Shown in pieces: positions 25,751 through 34,467 of a stretch of 64,000 nucleotides of DNA. The position numbers and the translations under genes are program-made. Position 1 is the first letter of the stretch. Every line of letters begins with the position of its first letter. The stretch is from Anabaena sp. UHCC 0204 (GTDB lineage Bacteria; Cyanobacteriota; Cyanobacteriia; Cyanobacteriales; Nostocaceae): contig NZ_VIKW01000004.1 of the NCBI RefSeq assembly GCF_009711975.1, positions 114,657 through 178,656 on the forward strand, given 5' to 3'. Below the pieces are notes generated by a model, which made no database searches, had not been told where the DNA came from, and worked only from the letters and a program-made list of their open reading frames with translations.

Positions 25751-27103
25751 ATGCCAAATGACTCCCCTAGCTTGCCCAAGGTTAAAGATTCACTAACCCA
25801 GAAAATTCTCTTAGGTAACGAACCTAGTGCTGAGTTAATAGCAATTCTTACCATCTATTTTGTCCAAGGTATATTAGCATTATCGCGTTTAGCCGTGAGC
25901 TTTTTTCTCAAAGATGAATTGCGATTAAGCCCAGTGCAGATGTCAGCGATTGTGGGCATCAGTACCATTCCTTGGATGATTAAGCCATTATATGGTTTTA
26001 TATCCGATAGTTTACCATTATTTGGCTACCACAGAAAACCTTACATAGTGCTATCTGGAATCCTTGGATGTATTTCTTGGGTGAGCTTAGGAACAGTAGT
26101 TCATACTAGCTCAACAGCAACGATTATGATTCTACTTTCTTCTCTTTCTGTTGCTGTTAGTGATGTGATAGTTGATTCTATAGTAGTAGAAAGAGCCAGA
26201 TCTGAATCATCAGCAAAAATAGGTTCTTTACAATCTCTTTGTTGGGGTAGTTCAGCAATTGGGGGACTTTGTATAGCTTACTTTAGTGGGTTACTATTGG
26301 AATATTTCACCACACGCACAGTATTTTTAATTACAGCATTATTTCCTTTAATTATTTCATCTGTAGCTTGGTTAATTGCTGAACAACCAATTAACAAAGA
26401 TACTAAAAAAAGCAATAATACAAAACATCAAATTGGACAATTGATCCAAGCCCTCAGCCAAAAAGCAATTTGGCTACCAACAGCATTTATATTTATTTGG
26501 CACGCTACACCAAATGCAGAATCAGCATTTTTCTATTTTACAACTAATGAACTACACTTTGAACCAGAATTTTTAGGGAGAGTCCGTTTAGTCACCAGTT
26601 TTGCTTCCTTAGTTGGGGTGTGGGCTTTTCAACGTTATTTTAAAACTATCCCTTTTCGAGTGATGTTTACTTGGGGGATTTTTATATCTACAGCTTTAGG
26701 AATGACAACTTTATTATTAGTCACTCACACTAACAGACTTTTAGGAATAGATGATCATTGGTTTAGTTTAGGTGATAGTTTGATTATTACCGTTATTGGG
26801 CAAGTTGTCTTTATGCCCGTATTAGTATTAGCAACAAAGCTTTGTCCTCCTGGTATAGAAGCTACATTCTTTGCTTTAATAATGTCTATATTTAATTTAG
26901 GAGGAACAGTTTCCTATGGCTTTGGGGCAATCATCATGAAATGGTTGGGAATTACAGAAAATCAATTTGATTCTCTGTGGTTATTAATCATCATTACTAA
27001 CTGTAGCTCCCTGATTCCGATCTTATTTATTAAATGGCTACCAGATGCTAAAATTGATATTGGTAATAGTCAACCACTTATCAATGATGTAATTAGTCCA
27101 TAG
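25751..27103 (+). CDS. Folate/biopterin transporter (BT1 family, MFS)
   Basis: This 450-aa integral membrane protein with about 12 helices carries the BT1-family N-terminal motif: FVQGILALSRLAVSFFLKDE, then SPVQMSAIVGISTIPWMIKP, LYGFISDSLPLFGYHRKPY and SDVIVDSIVVERAR. Cyanobacterial members, such as the Synechocystis homologue, transport folates. It is the first of three plus-strand genes (transporter, methyltransferase, carotenoid oxygenase) with gaps of 28 and 66 bp, so possibly an operon. Confidence 0.9.
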   Translation: MPNDSPSLPKVKDSLTQKILLGNEPSAELIAILTIYFVQGILALSRLAVSFFLKDELRLSPVQMSAIVGISTIPWMIKPLYGFISDSLPLFGYHRKPYIVLSGILGCISWVSLGTVVHTSSTATIMILLSSLSVAVSDVIVDSIVVERARSESSAKIGSLQSLCWGSSAIGGLCIAYFSGLLLEYFTTRTVFLITALFPLIISSVAWLIAEQPINKDTKKSNNTKHQIGQLIQALSQKAIWLPTAFIFIWHATPNAESAFFYFTTNELHFEPEFLGRVRLVTSFASLVGVWAFQRYFKTIPFRVMFTWGIFISTALGMTTLLLVTHTNRLLGIDDHWFSLGDSLIITVIGQVVFMPVLVLATKLCPPGIEATFFALIMSIFNLGGTVSYGFGAIIMKWLGITENQFDSLWLLIIITNCSSLIPILFIKWLPDAKIDIGNSQPLINDVISP

Positions 27104-27131
27104 AGAAAAACTTATTAGGAAAATAGATGAT

Positions 27132-27971
27132 ATGACGACTCCTGGTTCTTATGATGCCAGCATCATGAATGTTGATTTAGCTAAAGAACTGCAAAGATTA
27201 CATTTACAAGTTCTTTTAAGTTGGAAAAAAGAAGCCAGGACATTAGGCTGGTTTGGTTTAAATGATCAAATGTCTGTTTTAGAATTGGGCAGTGGTCCCG
27301 GATTTTATACAGAACAACTTCTGAATTTGCTCCCCAATAGCCAAATCACAGCCTTAGAAATTGATCCTGTTTTAGTTAAACAGTCTCAACAGTATTTACA
27401 AAACAAAGCTGATCATCGTTTACAGATTATTGAAGCTTCTGTTATGGAAACTGGCTTACCAGATAACAGTTTTGATTTTGTTATTGCCCGATTAGTTTTA
27501 GAGCATATATCTAATCCTCTTGGTGCAGTTAAAGAAGTATTGCGTGTTCTTAAACCCGGAGGTAAGTTAGTAATTATTGGTGGTGATAGAAATATGATGA
27601 TGTTAATTGATCCACTATTTCCAGAATTTGATTTGATTAATGAAAAAGCCGCACAATTTCAAATTAATCGAGGTGGAGATCCTTTCTTAGGGCGTAAATT
27701 ATGGCGCATTCTCCAAACAGCAGGTTTTGAAAATCTCGATTTAGAAACTATTGCTTACCATAGTGATGATGTAGGGATAGAAGCAATCTCTGAACAATTT
27801 CAACCAGAACACTTTTTACATTTAGCTAGTTTAGGGATGCTGTCTGCACAAGAAGCAGAAAATACTATTGCTGCCATGAATAAGTTTTTAAATTCAGAAA
27901 ATCCATTTATATTAATATTGGGATTTATGGCTTGTGGTCAGAAACCATATCTAAATATAGCTGAGAACTAA
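27132..27971 (+). CDS. Class I SAM-dependent methyltransferase
   Basis: The 279-aa protein has a Rossmann methyltransferase core: motif I VLELGSGPGFYTEQL (about 50-64), the acidic strand ALEIDP, DNSFDFVIARLVLEHI (motif IV region) and LRVLKPGGKLVIIGG (motif post-I/VI region). Substrate unknown; the methyltransferase-11/UbiE-like pattern is compatible with a small molecule or quinone. It is 28 bp after the BT1 transporter. Confidence 0.85.
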   Translation: MTTPGSYDASIMNVDLAKELQRLHLQVLLSWKKEARTLGWFGLNDQMSVLELGSGPGFYTEQLLNLLPNSQITALEIDPVLVKQSQQYLQNKADHRLQIIEASVMETGLPDNSFDFVIARLVLEHISNPLGAVKEVLRVLKPGGKLVIIGGDRNMMMLIDPLFPEFDLINEKAAQFQINRGGDPFLGRKLWRILQTAGFENLDLETIAYHSDDVGIEAISEQFQPEHFLHLASLGMLSAQEAENTIAAMNKFLNSENPFILILGFMACGQKPYLNIAEN

Positions 27972-28037
27972 ACTAATTTAGATCCTCGACTTTTTTAATA
28001 AGTTGGAGATATTTAACCTTTAACTGGACAATATATT

Positions 28038-29510
28038 ATGCAAACATTAGAACCTCAAGATCATCAAATTTCGGAAAAATCCTATACCCTCAAAGATTGG
28101 CAAGGAGGATATGAATCTCTTACCCAAGAATTTGATTATTGGATTGATGATATAGAAGGAGAAATTCCCCTAGAATTAACAGGAACATTATTTAGGAATG
28201 GTCCCGGTTTATTAGATATCAACGGGCAAAGATTTCATCATCCCTTTGATGGAGATGGCATGATTAGCCGCATTACATTTACTAATGGACGCGCCCATTT
28301 TCGGAATAGATTTGTACAAACAGAAGGTTATTTAGCAGAGAAGGAAGCAGGTAAAATTCTTTATCGTGGTGTTTTTGGTACTCAAAAACCAGGAGGTTGG
28401 TTAGCGAATGCTTTTGATTTTAGAATCAAACATATTGCAAATACAAATGTTATTTATTGGGGTGGTAAACTTTTAGCATTATGGGAAGCAGCAGAACCTT
28501 ATTTACTTAATCCCCAAACGCTGGAAACATTAGGAAATGAATATTTTAATGGTGTTTTAGCTAAAAAAGAAGCCTTTAGCGCCCACCCTCGTATTGATCC
28601 CAATGGTACATTAGTTAACTTTGCCGTAAAACCAGGACCATCAACAACAATTACGATATTTGAATTAAACACAAACGGGGAAATTATTAAAAAACAAAAT
28701 CATAGTGTTCCTGGTTTTTGCTTCATTCATGATTTTGTAATTACAGAAAATTACTGTATTTTCTTTCAAAATCCTGTTAAATTTAATCCCATACCTTTTG
28801 CTTTAGGAATATCTAGCGCAGCCCAATGTATTAAGGTTCAAAAAAATCAGCCTACAAAAATTATCATTATTCCGCGCACAGAAAAAAGCAAAGATGAAAA
28901 AGTCAAAGTTCTAGAAACTCAAGCCGGGTTTATTTTCCATCATGCTAATGCTTTTGAAATAGAGAATGGAATTATCATTGATTCTATTTGCTATGAATCA
29001 TTAACAGATGTTGAACCCAATAGCGATTATCGAGAAACTGATTTTGATGCCAATTCTCCTGGACAACTTTGGCGATTTCATCTCAATTTACAAGAAAATA
29101 AAGTGCAGAATCAGTTAATAGATGATCGATCTTGTGAATTTCCAACTATTCACCCCCGTAATGTCGGTAAATCATATCGTTTCTTATACGCTGCTGCGAC
29201 TCATCAAGCAACTGGAAATGCACCATTACAAGCAATCCTTAAACTTGATTTAGAGTCACAACAAAAGCAACTATGGAGTGCTGCACCACGAGGTTTTGTC
29301 GGTGAACCAATTTTTGTTCCTCGTGCAAATTCTCAACAAGAAGATGATGGTTGGGTAATAGCTTTAGTTTATGATGCAGAACATGATCGTTCCGATGTAG
29401 TAATTTTAGATGCGGGAAATCTGGAACAGGGTGCGATCGCCAAACTACATCTTCAACATCATATTCCCTATGGTTTACATGGGAGCTTTACACCCGAAAC
29501 ATTTATTTAA
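28038..29510 (+). CDS. Apocarotenoid/carotenoid cleavage oxygenase (RPE65 family)
   Basis: The 490-aa protein is a seven-blade-propeller, Fe(II)-dependent oxygenase that cleaves (apo)carotenoids, giving retinal-type products. The four iron-ligand histidines are identifiable: His183 (AHPRID), His231 (FIHDFV), His301 or His302 (FIFHHANAF) and His481 (GLHGSF), close to the numbering of the Synechocystis ACO enzyme. The N-terminal GTLFRNGPG and FDGDGMI motifs are present. The sequence is full length with no signal peptide. It is the third gene of the transporter-methyltransferase-oxygenase run. Confidence 0.93.
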   Translation: MQTLEPQDHQISEKSYTLKDWQGGYESLTQEFDYWIDDIEGEIPLELTGTLFRNGPGLLDINGQRFHHPFDGDGMISRITFTNGRAHFRNRFVQTEGYLAEKEAGKILYRGVFGTQKPGGWLANAFDFRIKHIANTNVIYWGGKLLALWEAAEPYLLNPQTLETLGNEYFNGVLAKKEAFSAHPRIDPNGTLVNFAVKPGPSTTITIFELNTNGEIIKKQNHSVPGFCFIHDFVITENYCIFFQNPVKFNPIPFALGISSAAQCIKVQKNQPTKIIIIPRTEKSKDEKVKVLETQAGFIFHHANAFEIENGIIIDSICYESLTDVEPNSDYRETDFDANSPGQLWRFHLNLQENKVQNQLIDDRSCEFPTIHPRNVGKSYRFLYAAATHQATGNAPLQAILKLDLESQQKQLWSAAPRGFVGEPIFVPRANSQQEDDGWVIALVYDAEHDRSDVVILDAGNLEQGAIAKLHLQHHIPYGLHGSFTPETFI

Positions 29511-29512
29511 AT

Positions 29513-29550
29513 GTAGGTTGGTTGGGTTGACGCAAGAAAACCCAACATCG
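29513..29550. repeat. GTAGGTTGGGTTG...AACCCAACA palindromic element (copy 1)
   Basis: A short inverted-repeat element (TTGGGTTGACG..AAACCCAAC) right after the oxygenase stop. Related copies are at 37955-38030 and 50191-50256. This kind of element is widespread in Nostocales genomes. Confidence 0.75.
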
Positions 29551-29681
29551 GTTTCCATAAACATACTCCCAAAAATAAAACTGTAACAAAAACTACAAAA
29601 TTGATGTCTTTTTGAAAAAAAGAGGGTAAGCTAACCATATAAATCCGGTTTACGAATATACCGTGATGAGGAGTGAATATT

Positions 29682-30971
29682 ATGGTTTTAACGTCTCTCC
29701 CACTTATGGAAAATCAATCTCCAGCTTACATTTGCCCTTATGATCAAGCTTGTAGCTATTTAGAATGGGCAGCTAAAGAATTAAAATTAGATCCAGGTAT
29801 AGTAGAAATACTCAGTCATCCCCGAAAAGTTGTGACAGTTTCCATACCCATAAAAATGGATAATGGAGACGTGCGGGTTTTTGCAGGACATCGAGTCCAA
29901 CACTCGGATATTTTAGGACCATATAAAGGTGGTATTCGCTATCATCCCGCAGTCACATTACGGGAAGTTTCCGCTCTGGCAATGCTGATGACTTGGAAAT
30001 GTGCATTGTTAGGTATTCCCTATGGCGGTGGTAAAGGCGGAATTCCCATAGACCCCAAAAAGTTTAGTGTGGGGGAATTAGAACGGATTAGCCGCCGTTA
30101 TATTAGTGAATTAATTAAAGACATTGGACCATCGGTGGATATACCCGCCCCAGATATGGGAACTTCAGCACGGGAAATGGCGTGGATGATGGATACTTAT
30201 TCTGTCAATGTCGGTCATTCTGTGCCTGGAGTAGTAACTGGTAAGCCTTTATCTATTGGTGGTTCGCTAGGACGAGAAATGGCTACCGGACGCGGTGTAA
30301 TGATTATTGTCCGTGAAGCACTTGCAGATCATGGTAAATCCCTTGCTGGTGTGCGTGTAGCGATTCAGGGTTTTGGTAATGTGGGCGGGGCTGCTGCTGA
30401 ATTATTATACCAAGAGGGAGCGAAAATTATCGCTGTTTCTAGTGGTGCTGGGGGTGTCTTTTCGGAAGTTGGTCTTGATATTCCGGCATTAAAAGCTTAT
30501 GCTGCTGAAAATCGCCGCAGTGTGGTAGGTTTCCCCCAAGCTATACCAATTAGTAATGCAGATTTACTAACTTTACCTTGTGATGTGTTAATTCCTGCTG
30601 CTTTGGAAAACCAAATAACTGAGGAAAATGTACATCAGATCAAAGCGCAATTTGTCGCGGAAGCTGCTAATGGTCCAGTGACATTGGAGGCTAATCGAAT
30701 TTTAGAAGCGCGTGGTGTGACTGTGTTGCCAGATATTTTAGCTAATGCTGGGGGTGTAGTGGTAAGTTATTTGGAATGGGTACAAGGTCTTTCTTACCTG
30801 TTCTGGGATGAGGAACGCGTAAACAGAGAAATGGAACATTTGATGGTTCAGGCTTACCATAAGGTGATTAACGAGTCGAAAGCACGGCGGGTAAATCTGC
30901 GGTTAGCTGCTTATACTCTGGGTGTGGGTAGAGTCGCACAAGCTTTAACTGATAGGGGTTTGTATCCTTAG
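29682..30971 (+). CDS. gdhA: Glutamate dehydrogenase (Glu/Leu/Phe/Val dehydrogenase family)
   Basis: This enzyme interconverts glutamate and 2-oxoglutarate plus ammonia. I choose the ATG at 29682, giving about 429 aa. A GAGGAG ribosome site sits about 9 bp before it, while the GTG at 29673 overlaps that site. Motifs: GPYKGGIRYHP, the catalytic-lysine region PYGGGKGGIPIDPK, PAPDMGTS, and the Rossmann IQGFGNVGGAAAELL. The C-terminal NAGGVVVSYLEWVQ is typical. A GC-rich hairpin follows. Cofactor preference cannot be read by eye. Confidence 0.93.
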   Translation: MVLTSLPLMENQSPAYICPYDQACSYLEWAAKELKLDPGIVEILSHPRKVVTVSIPIKMDNGDVRVFAGHRVQHSDILGPYKGGIRYHPAVTLREVSALAMLMTWKCALLGIPYGGGKGGIPIDPKKFSVGELERISRRYISELIKDIGPSVDIPAPDMGTSAREMAWMMDTYSVNVGHSVPGVVTGKPLSIGGSLGREMATGRGVMIIVREALADHGKSLAGVRVAIQGFGNVGGAAAELLYQEGAKIIAVSSGAGGVFSEVGLDIPALKAYAAENRRSVVGFPQAIPISNADLLTLPCDVLIPAALENQITEENVHQIKAQFVAEAANGPVTLEANRILEARGVTVLPDILANAGGVVVSYLEWVQGLSYLFWDEERVNREMEHLMVQAYHKVINESKARRVNLRLAAYTLGVGRVAQALTDRGLYP

Positions 30972-30978
30972 TCATGAA

Positions 30979-30997
30979 GGGTGGGGAAACCCCACCC
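30979..30997. repeat. GC-rich palindrome after gdhA, possible terminator
   Basis: GGGTGGGG, 3-nt loop, CCCCACCC, 8 bp beyond the stop. It lacks a clean T-run and resembles the palindromes at 9928-9946 and 34414-34432, so it may be a REP-type element that also acts as an end signal. Confidence 0.55.
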
Positions 30998-31029
30998 CTA
31001 CAAATGTATTTGTTTGATTCTTGTTTTGA

Positions 31030-31130
31030 GGCGTTGCTGATTAAGAGTATGATTTTGTTTCACGCAGAGGCGCTCCAGTCACAGAGAGTAAGAATTCGCA
31101 ATTTTTGATTTTTCAATTTCATACTTCAAT
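31030..31130. repeat. Dispersed intergenic repeat, copy A (GGCGTTGCTGATTAA type)
   Basis: This element begins GGCGTTGCTGATTAA, continues with a TCACGCAGAGGCGC-type stretch and ends with TTTCAATTTCATAC. The same series of blocks recurs at 37849-37950 with gaps and substitutions. No coding capacity. It fills most of the 310-bp gdhA-CBS gap. Confidence 0.6.
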
Positions 31131-31296
31131 ATAGCGATCGCCATGCAGTCTATCAGCAATGCCAAAGATTTTATATAATGTCTCTATTTCGGGAAATTTA
31201 TAATTATAAAGTAACGATGTATTAACTGTTTTGGGTTATAACCCGTAATTTTCTACAATAATGAAAAAGACTTTATAAAAGGTGTCCTTAGAAAAA

Positions 31297-31755
31297 ATGT
31301 CTAAAACTGTTGCTGATGTGATGAGTCGTGATCCTATTCTCGTTCGTCCTGAAACTCCTTTGAAAGAAGCTATCCAAATTTTGGCAGAAAAACGAATTAG
31401 CGGTTTACCTGTGATTGATGGTGCAGGTAAATTAGTCGGTATTATATCAGAAACTGATTTGATGTGGCAAGAAACTGGTGTGACTCCACCTGCATACATC
31501 ATGTTTTTGGATAGTGTGATTTATTTGCAAAATCCTGCTACTTATGATCGAGATTTACATAAGGCTTTAGGACAAACGGTAGGGGAGGTAATGAGTAAAA
31601 ATCCTTTGACTATTTCTCCTGAGAAACCATTAAGAGAAGCGGCAAAATTGATACAGGATCATAAGGTTCACCGTCTTCCTGTTCTTGACAATGCAGGTCA
31701 GGTCATTGGTATTCTGACTCGTGGTGATATTATTCGCGCTATGGCTGCTGAGTAG
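31297..31755 (+). CDS. Tandem CBS-domain protein
   Basis: From the ATG at 31297 the protein is 152 aa; a GTG 15 bases upstream is a weaker alternative start. It is simply a pair of CBS domains: VADVMSRDPILVRPETPLKEAI...GLPVIDGAGKLVGIISETDL and VGEVMSKNPLTISPEKPLREAA...RLPVLDNAGQVIGILTRGDI. CBS pairs bind adenine nucleotides and act as energy sensors, usually on a partner protein. No partner is fused or obvious nearby. Confidence 0.9.
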   Translation: MSKTVADVMSRDPILVRPETPLKEAIQILAEKRISGLPVIDGAGKLVGIISETDLMWQETGVTPPAYIMFLDSVIYLQNPATYDRDLHKALGQTVGEVMSKNPLTISPEKPLREAAKLIQDHKVHRLPVLDNAGQVIGILTRGDIIRAMAAE

Positions 31756-31797
31756 AAGATTAGGTGACAGGTTACAGGTGCTACGCCACGGTGACAG

Positions 31798-31908
31798 TCA
31801 GAACGGAATAGGGAGAAGATTTCTGGACTTTAATTGCTGAGTTCTTTTTTGAACACGACAGCCAACGGACAGGTCAGAAGGGAATAGGGAGAAGATTTCT
31901 GGACTTTA
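31798..31908. repeat. 35-bp direct repeat (two copies, 76-bp period)
   Basis: Nearly identical 35-bp blocks (TCAGAACGGAATAGGGAG... and TCAGAAGGGAATAGGGAG..., one difference) start at 31798 and 31874, between the CBS gene and the NblB-like gene. Likely a local duplication. Confidence 0.8.
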
Positions 31909-31939
31909 CCAATTACATTTTGAAAATTAGGATGATTAA

Positions 31940-32602
31940 ATGAGTGTTTCTGCTGAGTCGGTGAAAGAATTACTGAGTTCGGAAAATTTGGGCGATCGCC
32001 TACGTGCAGTCAATCAAATTCGGGAACTAGAGCCAAAAATCGGTTTAGAATTAGTGCAAATTGCCATCTGTGATCACAGTGCGCGTGTACGTTATTCGGC
32101 GGTAAGTCAAATGGATACTCTGGGAACACAGGATTTACAGTTATCCTTAGATATTTTACGCCGTTTACTCAATGATCCGGAAGCTGATGTTCAAGCCGCC
32201 GCAGCAGATTGTTTAGGTGCGCTAAAATTACATGAAGCTTTTGAAGATTTACAAGAACTTTATCATACAAGTCCTGAATGGTTGGTGCAGTTTAGCATTA
32301 TTGCCACATTAGGAGAATTAGGAGATCCCCGCGGCTTTGAATTACTTACACAAGCTCTGGCTTCAGATAATGGCTTAATTCAAACTGCGGCTATTAGTTC
32401 TTTTGGTGAGTTGGGAGATATACAAGCTATTCCGCTTTTAGTTCCATACAGCACTAATGCAGATTGGCAAGTGCGTTACAGGGTTGTGCAAGCTTTAACT
32501 CGTTTGGGTGGTGATGAAGCTAAATCTATCTTAGCAACTTTGGTGAATGACGAAGTAGAAGCGATCGCCAATGAAGCAAAAAAAGCTTTGCAATTAACTT
32601 AA
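31940..32602 (+). CDS. nblB: HEAT-repeat protein, NblB-like
   Basis: The 220-aa protein consists of helical HEAT/PBS-lyase-like repeats (e.g. DRLRAVNQIRELEP, ARVRYSAVSQMDTLG, ADVQAAAADCLGALK, WLVQFSIIATLGELGDPRG, GLIQTAAISSFGELGDIQ, WQVRYRVVQALTRLGG). Size and repeat layout match NblB, which helps break down phycobilisomes under nutrient starvation. CpcE/F-type lyase relatives share the fold, so the symbol is tentative. It is read alone and has a Shine-Dalgarno-like AGGATG just before the ATG. Confidence 0.65.
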   Translation: MSVSAESVKELLSSENLGDRLRAVNQIRELEPKIGLELVQIAICDHSARVRYSAVSQMDTLGTQDLQLSLDILRRLLNDPEADVQAAAADCLGALKLHEAFEDLQELYHTSPEWLVQFSIIATLGELGDPRGFELLTQALASDNGLIQTAAISSFGELGDIQAIPLLVPYSTNADWQVRYRVVQALTRLGGDEAKSILATLVNDEVEAIANEAKKALQLT

Positions 32603-33098
32603 TAAAGACTTGATGATACCTTCAACTTGCATTTACTCCACTGACTGGCGATCAGTATTTACTGTAAATAATAAGTAAAGATAACAATAACCAACAGGAC
32701 TTGCTTCTTCATATTGGTTTTCCGGAAAGTCAGCAAATACTATCTATGTTTTAGGGATACAGCCTGGCTTTATCCCTATTTTATTGTAACTTTAAATAAC
32801 AACTGCTGAATTTACTAACTTAGACTACTCTAATTTTATAAATATCTATTTCACATCAATGTCTTGTGGGATAAGGATTTCGAGTTATTTATATATGCCA
32901 TATTTTGGGAGGAACAGACTTCTATTATGAAGTTAGTATAAAGAACACTATTTCTTTTTTTAAAGATTGTGTAAAGTAACCTCAGTTATATTTACTTAGG
33001 TAAATATCCGGGTTATAGTTTATATAAGAAACGCATTAAAAAGAGGCAAAAGATAACAGCCTCAAGTATAACACTTACAAAATAGGAATGTAAAAGTC
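32603..33098. other. 496-bp intergenic region upstream of the PEP-CTERM gene
   Basis: No ORF was convincing. It contains a strong hairpin with a T-tail at 32752-32784 (listed separately), AT-rich sequence, and presumably the promoter of the PEP-CTERM gene. Confidence 0.5.
32752..32784 (+). terminator. Long hairpin with T-tail, terminator or end of a small RNA
   Basis: TAGGGATA-c-AGCC-t-GGCT-t-TATCCCTA (32752-32778) forms an almost perfect 12-bp stem with internal 1-nt bulges, followed by TTTTATT. It lies about 150 bp beyond the NblB-like stop, further than a normal terminator would, so it may end a separate short transcript. Confidence 0.6.
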
Positions 33099-33773
33099 AT
33101 GACAAAGTTCAACTCTTTAGCAGCAACATTAGCAGCATCCGCTGTAGGTTTAAGCTTATTCGGTGGAGTATCTCAGGCTCAAGCCGCTTCTTTAGTTCCA
33201 TCTACTGAAGGAGAAATTACTTTTGGTGTTGTAAATTCCTTGGGTTACACAGTAAAAAGTTTAGCCTATGACGGAATGGCAGCAAGCCGTTTATTTGTTG
33301 ATGATAAAACAACTGACGGTCCTTTTACATTTACGAAGTTAGATGCAGGAACTAACCCCGATGGTCTTTGGTTCCGTCCCGTAGCTGTCAACGGTAGTAT
33401 CGTTGAAAATGGTCACTTGGAAGTTGGTAAATTCAACTTTGATTTCGGTACAACAATAAAGAAACTCAAGCTAACTTTCTTTGACGTAGAAGAAGTAGGC
33501 ACTTTGATTGACAACATAAATGGTGGTGTTGGCAGCATAGCAGTTGCTCCCGGTGATGACAGCAACATCCAGTATGTGTTCTTAGATAACGTTACATCAT
33601 TCGATCTTAAAGCAGGTATAATCGGTGGTGATTTATTTCCCGATACTGGTGATGGTGTTCGTTTCCAAATCGAATCAGTACCTGAACCTACAACTATTCT
33701 TGGCTTAGGTGCTTTAGGTGTAGCTAGTGCATTTGGTTTACGTAAAGGTAAGAAAGCTTCACAAGCAGCTTAG
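33099..33773 (+). CDS. Secreted PEP-CTERM sorted protein
   Basis: The 224-aa protein has an N-terminal signal peptide (about residues 1-30, LAASAVGLSLFGGVSQAQA, cut near AQA-AS). The mature part has beta-rich, Gly/Asp-rich sequence. The C-terminus is VPEPTTILGLG, a hydrophobic helix and a basic tail (RKGKKASQ), which is the PEP-CTERM anchor recognised by exosortase. It is probably a surface or exopolysaccharide-associated protein. No exosortase gene is seen in the window. A terminator follows. Confidence 0.88.
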   Translation: MTKFNSLAATLAASAVGLSLFGGVSQAQAASLVPSTEGEITFGVVNSLGYTVKSLAYDGMAASRLFVDDKTTDGPFTFTKLDAGTNPDGLWFRPVAVNGSIVENGHLEVGKFNFDFGTTIKKLKLTFFDVEEVGTLIDNINGGVGSIAVAPGDDSNIQYVFLDNVTSFDLKAGIIGGDLFPDTGDGVRFQIESVPEPTTILGLGALGVASAFGLRKGKKASQAA

Positions 33774-33823
33774 ATTGTAATTCCACTGAGAGATTTTAAC
33801 TAAAACTCAATAATTAGATGTTT

Positions 33824-33852
33824 AGCCTGCTCATGCGGGCTTTGTTTTTTTG
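33824..33852 (+). terminator. Terminator of the PEP-CTERM gene
   Basis: AGCCTGC-TCAT-GCGGGCT stem (one T-G pair) followed by TTGTTTTTTT. Confidence 0.85.
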
Positions 33853-33880
33853 TCTGATTTTCAGCAAGCACTAATTAATT

Positions 33881-34399
33881 TTAACCTCCATATACTTGCG
33901 GCCAAGTTGTCAATAAAAATACGACAACTGCGCTGATAGCTAAAACACCTTGAATCAAATTCCCCACAACTGTACCGACAGTAATTCCTATCCCAGCTTT
34001 CACAGCAGGCCATAATTGACGCTGGTAAAGGAACTCACCAATAATTGCTCCTAATAGTGGTCCAAATAGAATCCCTAATAATGGTCCACCAAAAGGTAAA
34101 GCAGGTAATAATCCAAAAAATCCCAGTAATAAACCTACAAAAGCGCCAATTTGTCCCCATTTACTAGCACCAGCTTGTTTTGCTCCGATGTAACCAGCGA
34201 GGAAATCAACACCCATACTCAGGAATAGAACAATAATGGTGACAATTAGGGGAATTTTGATAGCTGTAAAGGAACTACTGACAATTCCCCAGATAATAAT
34301 AGATATTAAAATCAAACTGCTACCAGGTATGGCTGGAACTACAGCACCAATCACACCTACTAACATTACAGCGACTAAGAGTAAATAAATAATTTGCAT
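33881..34399 (-). CDS. DUF456 membrane protein
   Basis: The 172-aa protein has four or five hydrophobic segments with glycine-rich loops (GVIGAVVPAIPGSSLILI, FLAGYIGAKQAGASKWGQIGAFVG, LLGILFGPLLGAIIGEFLYQRQ). The PAIPG and GxxxGAxKxG patterns mark DUF456, a bacterial inner-membrane family of unknown function. It is read in the same direction as the CCB factor and RpaB, separated from them by repeat-rich spacers. Confidence 0.85.
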   Translation of the reverse strand: MQIIYLLLVAVMLVGVIGAVVPAIPGSSLILISIIIWGIVSSSFTAIKIPLIVTIIVLFLSMGVDFLAGYIGAKQAGASKWGQIGAFVGLLLGFFGLLPALPFGGPLLGILFGPLLGAIIGEFLYQRQLWPAVKAGIGITVGTVVGNLIQGVLAISAVVVFLLTTWPQVYGG

Positions 34400-34413
34400 A
34401 ATTGATTTCGTAG

Positions 34414-34432
34414 GGGCGCAGGGCCTGCGCCC
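34414..34432. repeat. GC-rich palindrome between DUF456 and CCB genes
   Basis: GGGCGCAGG-G-CCTGCGCCC, nearly perfect with a 1-nt centre. Member of the GC-rich palindrome group in this window. Confidence 0.65.
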
Positions 34433-34467
34433 AATCAGGAGTCATTGAGGAAGAAGGAAGAACAAAA

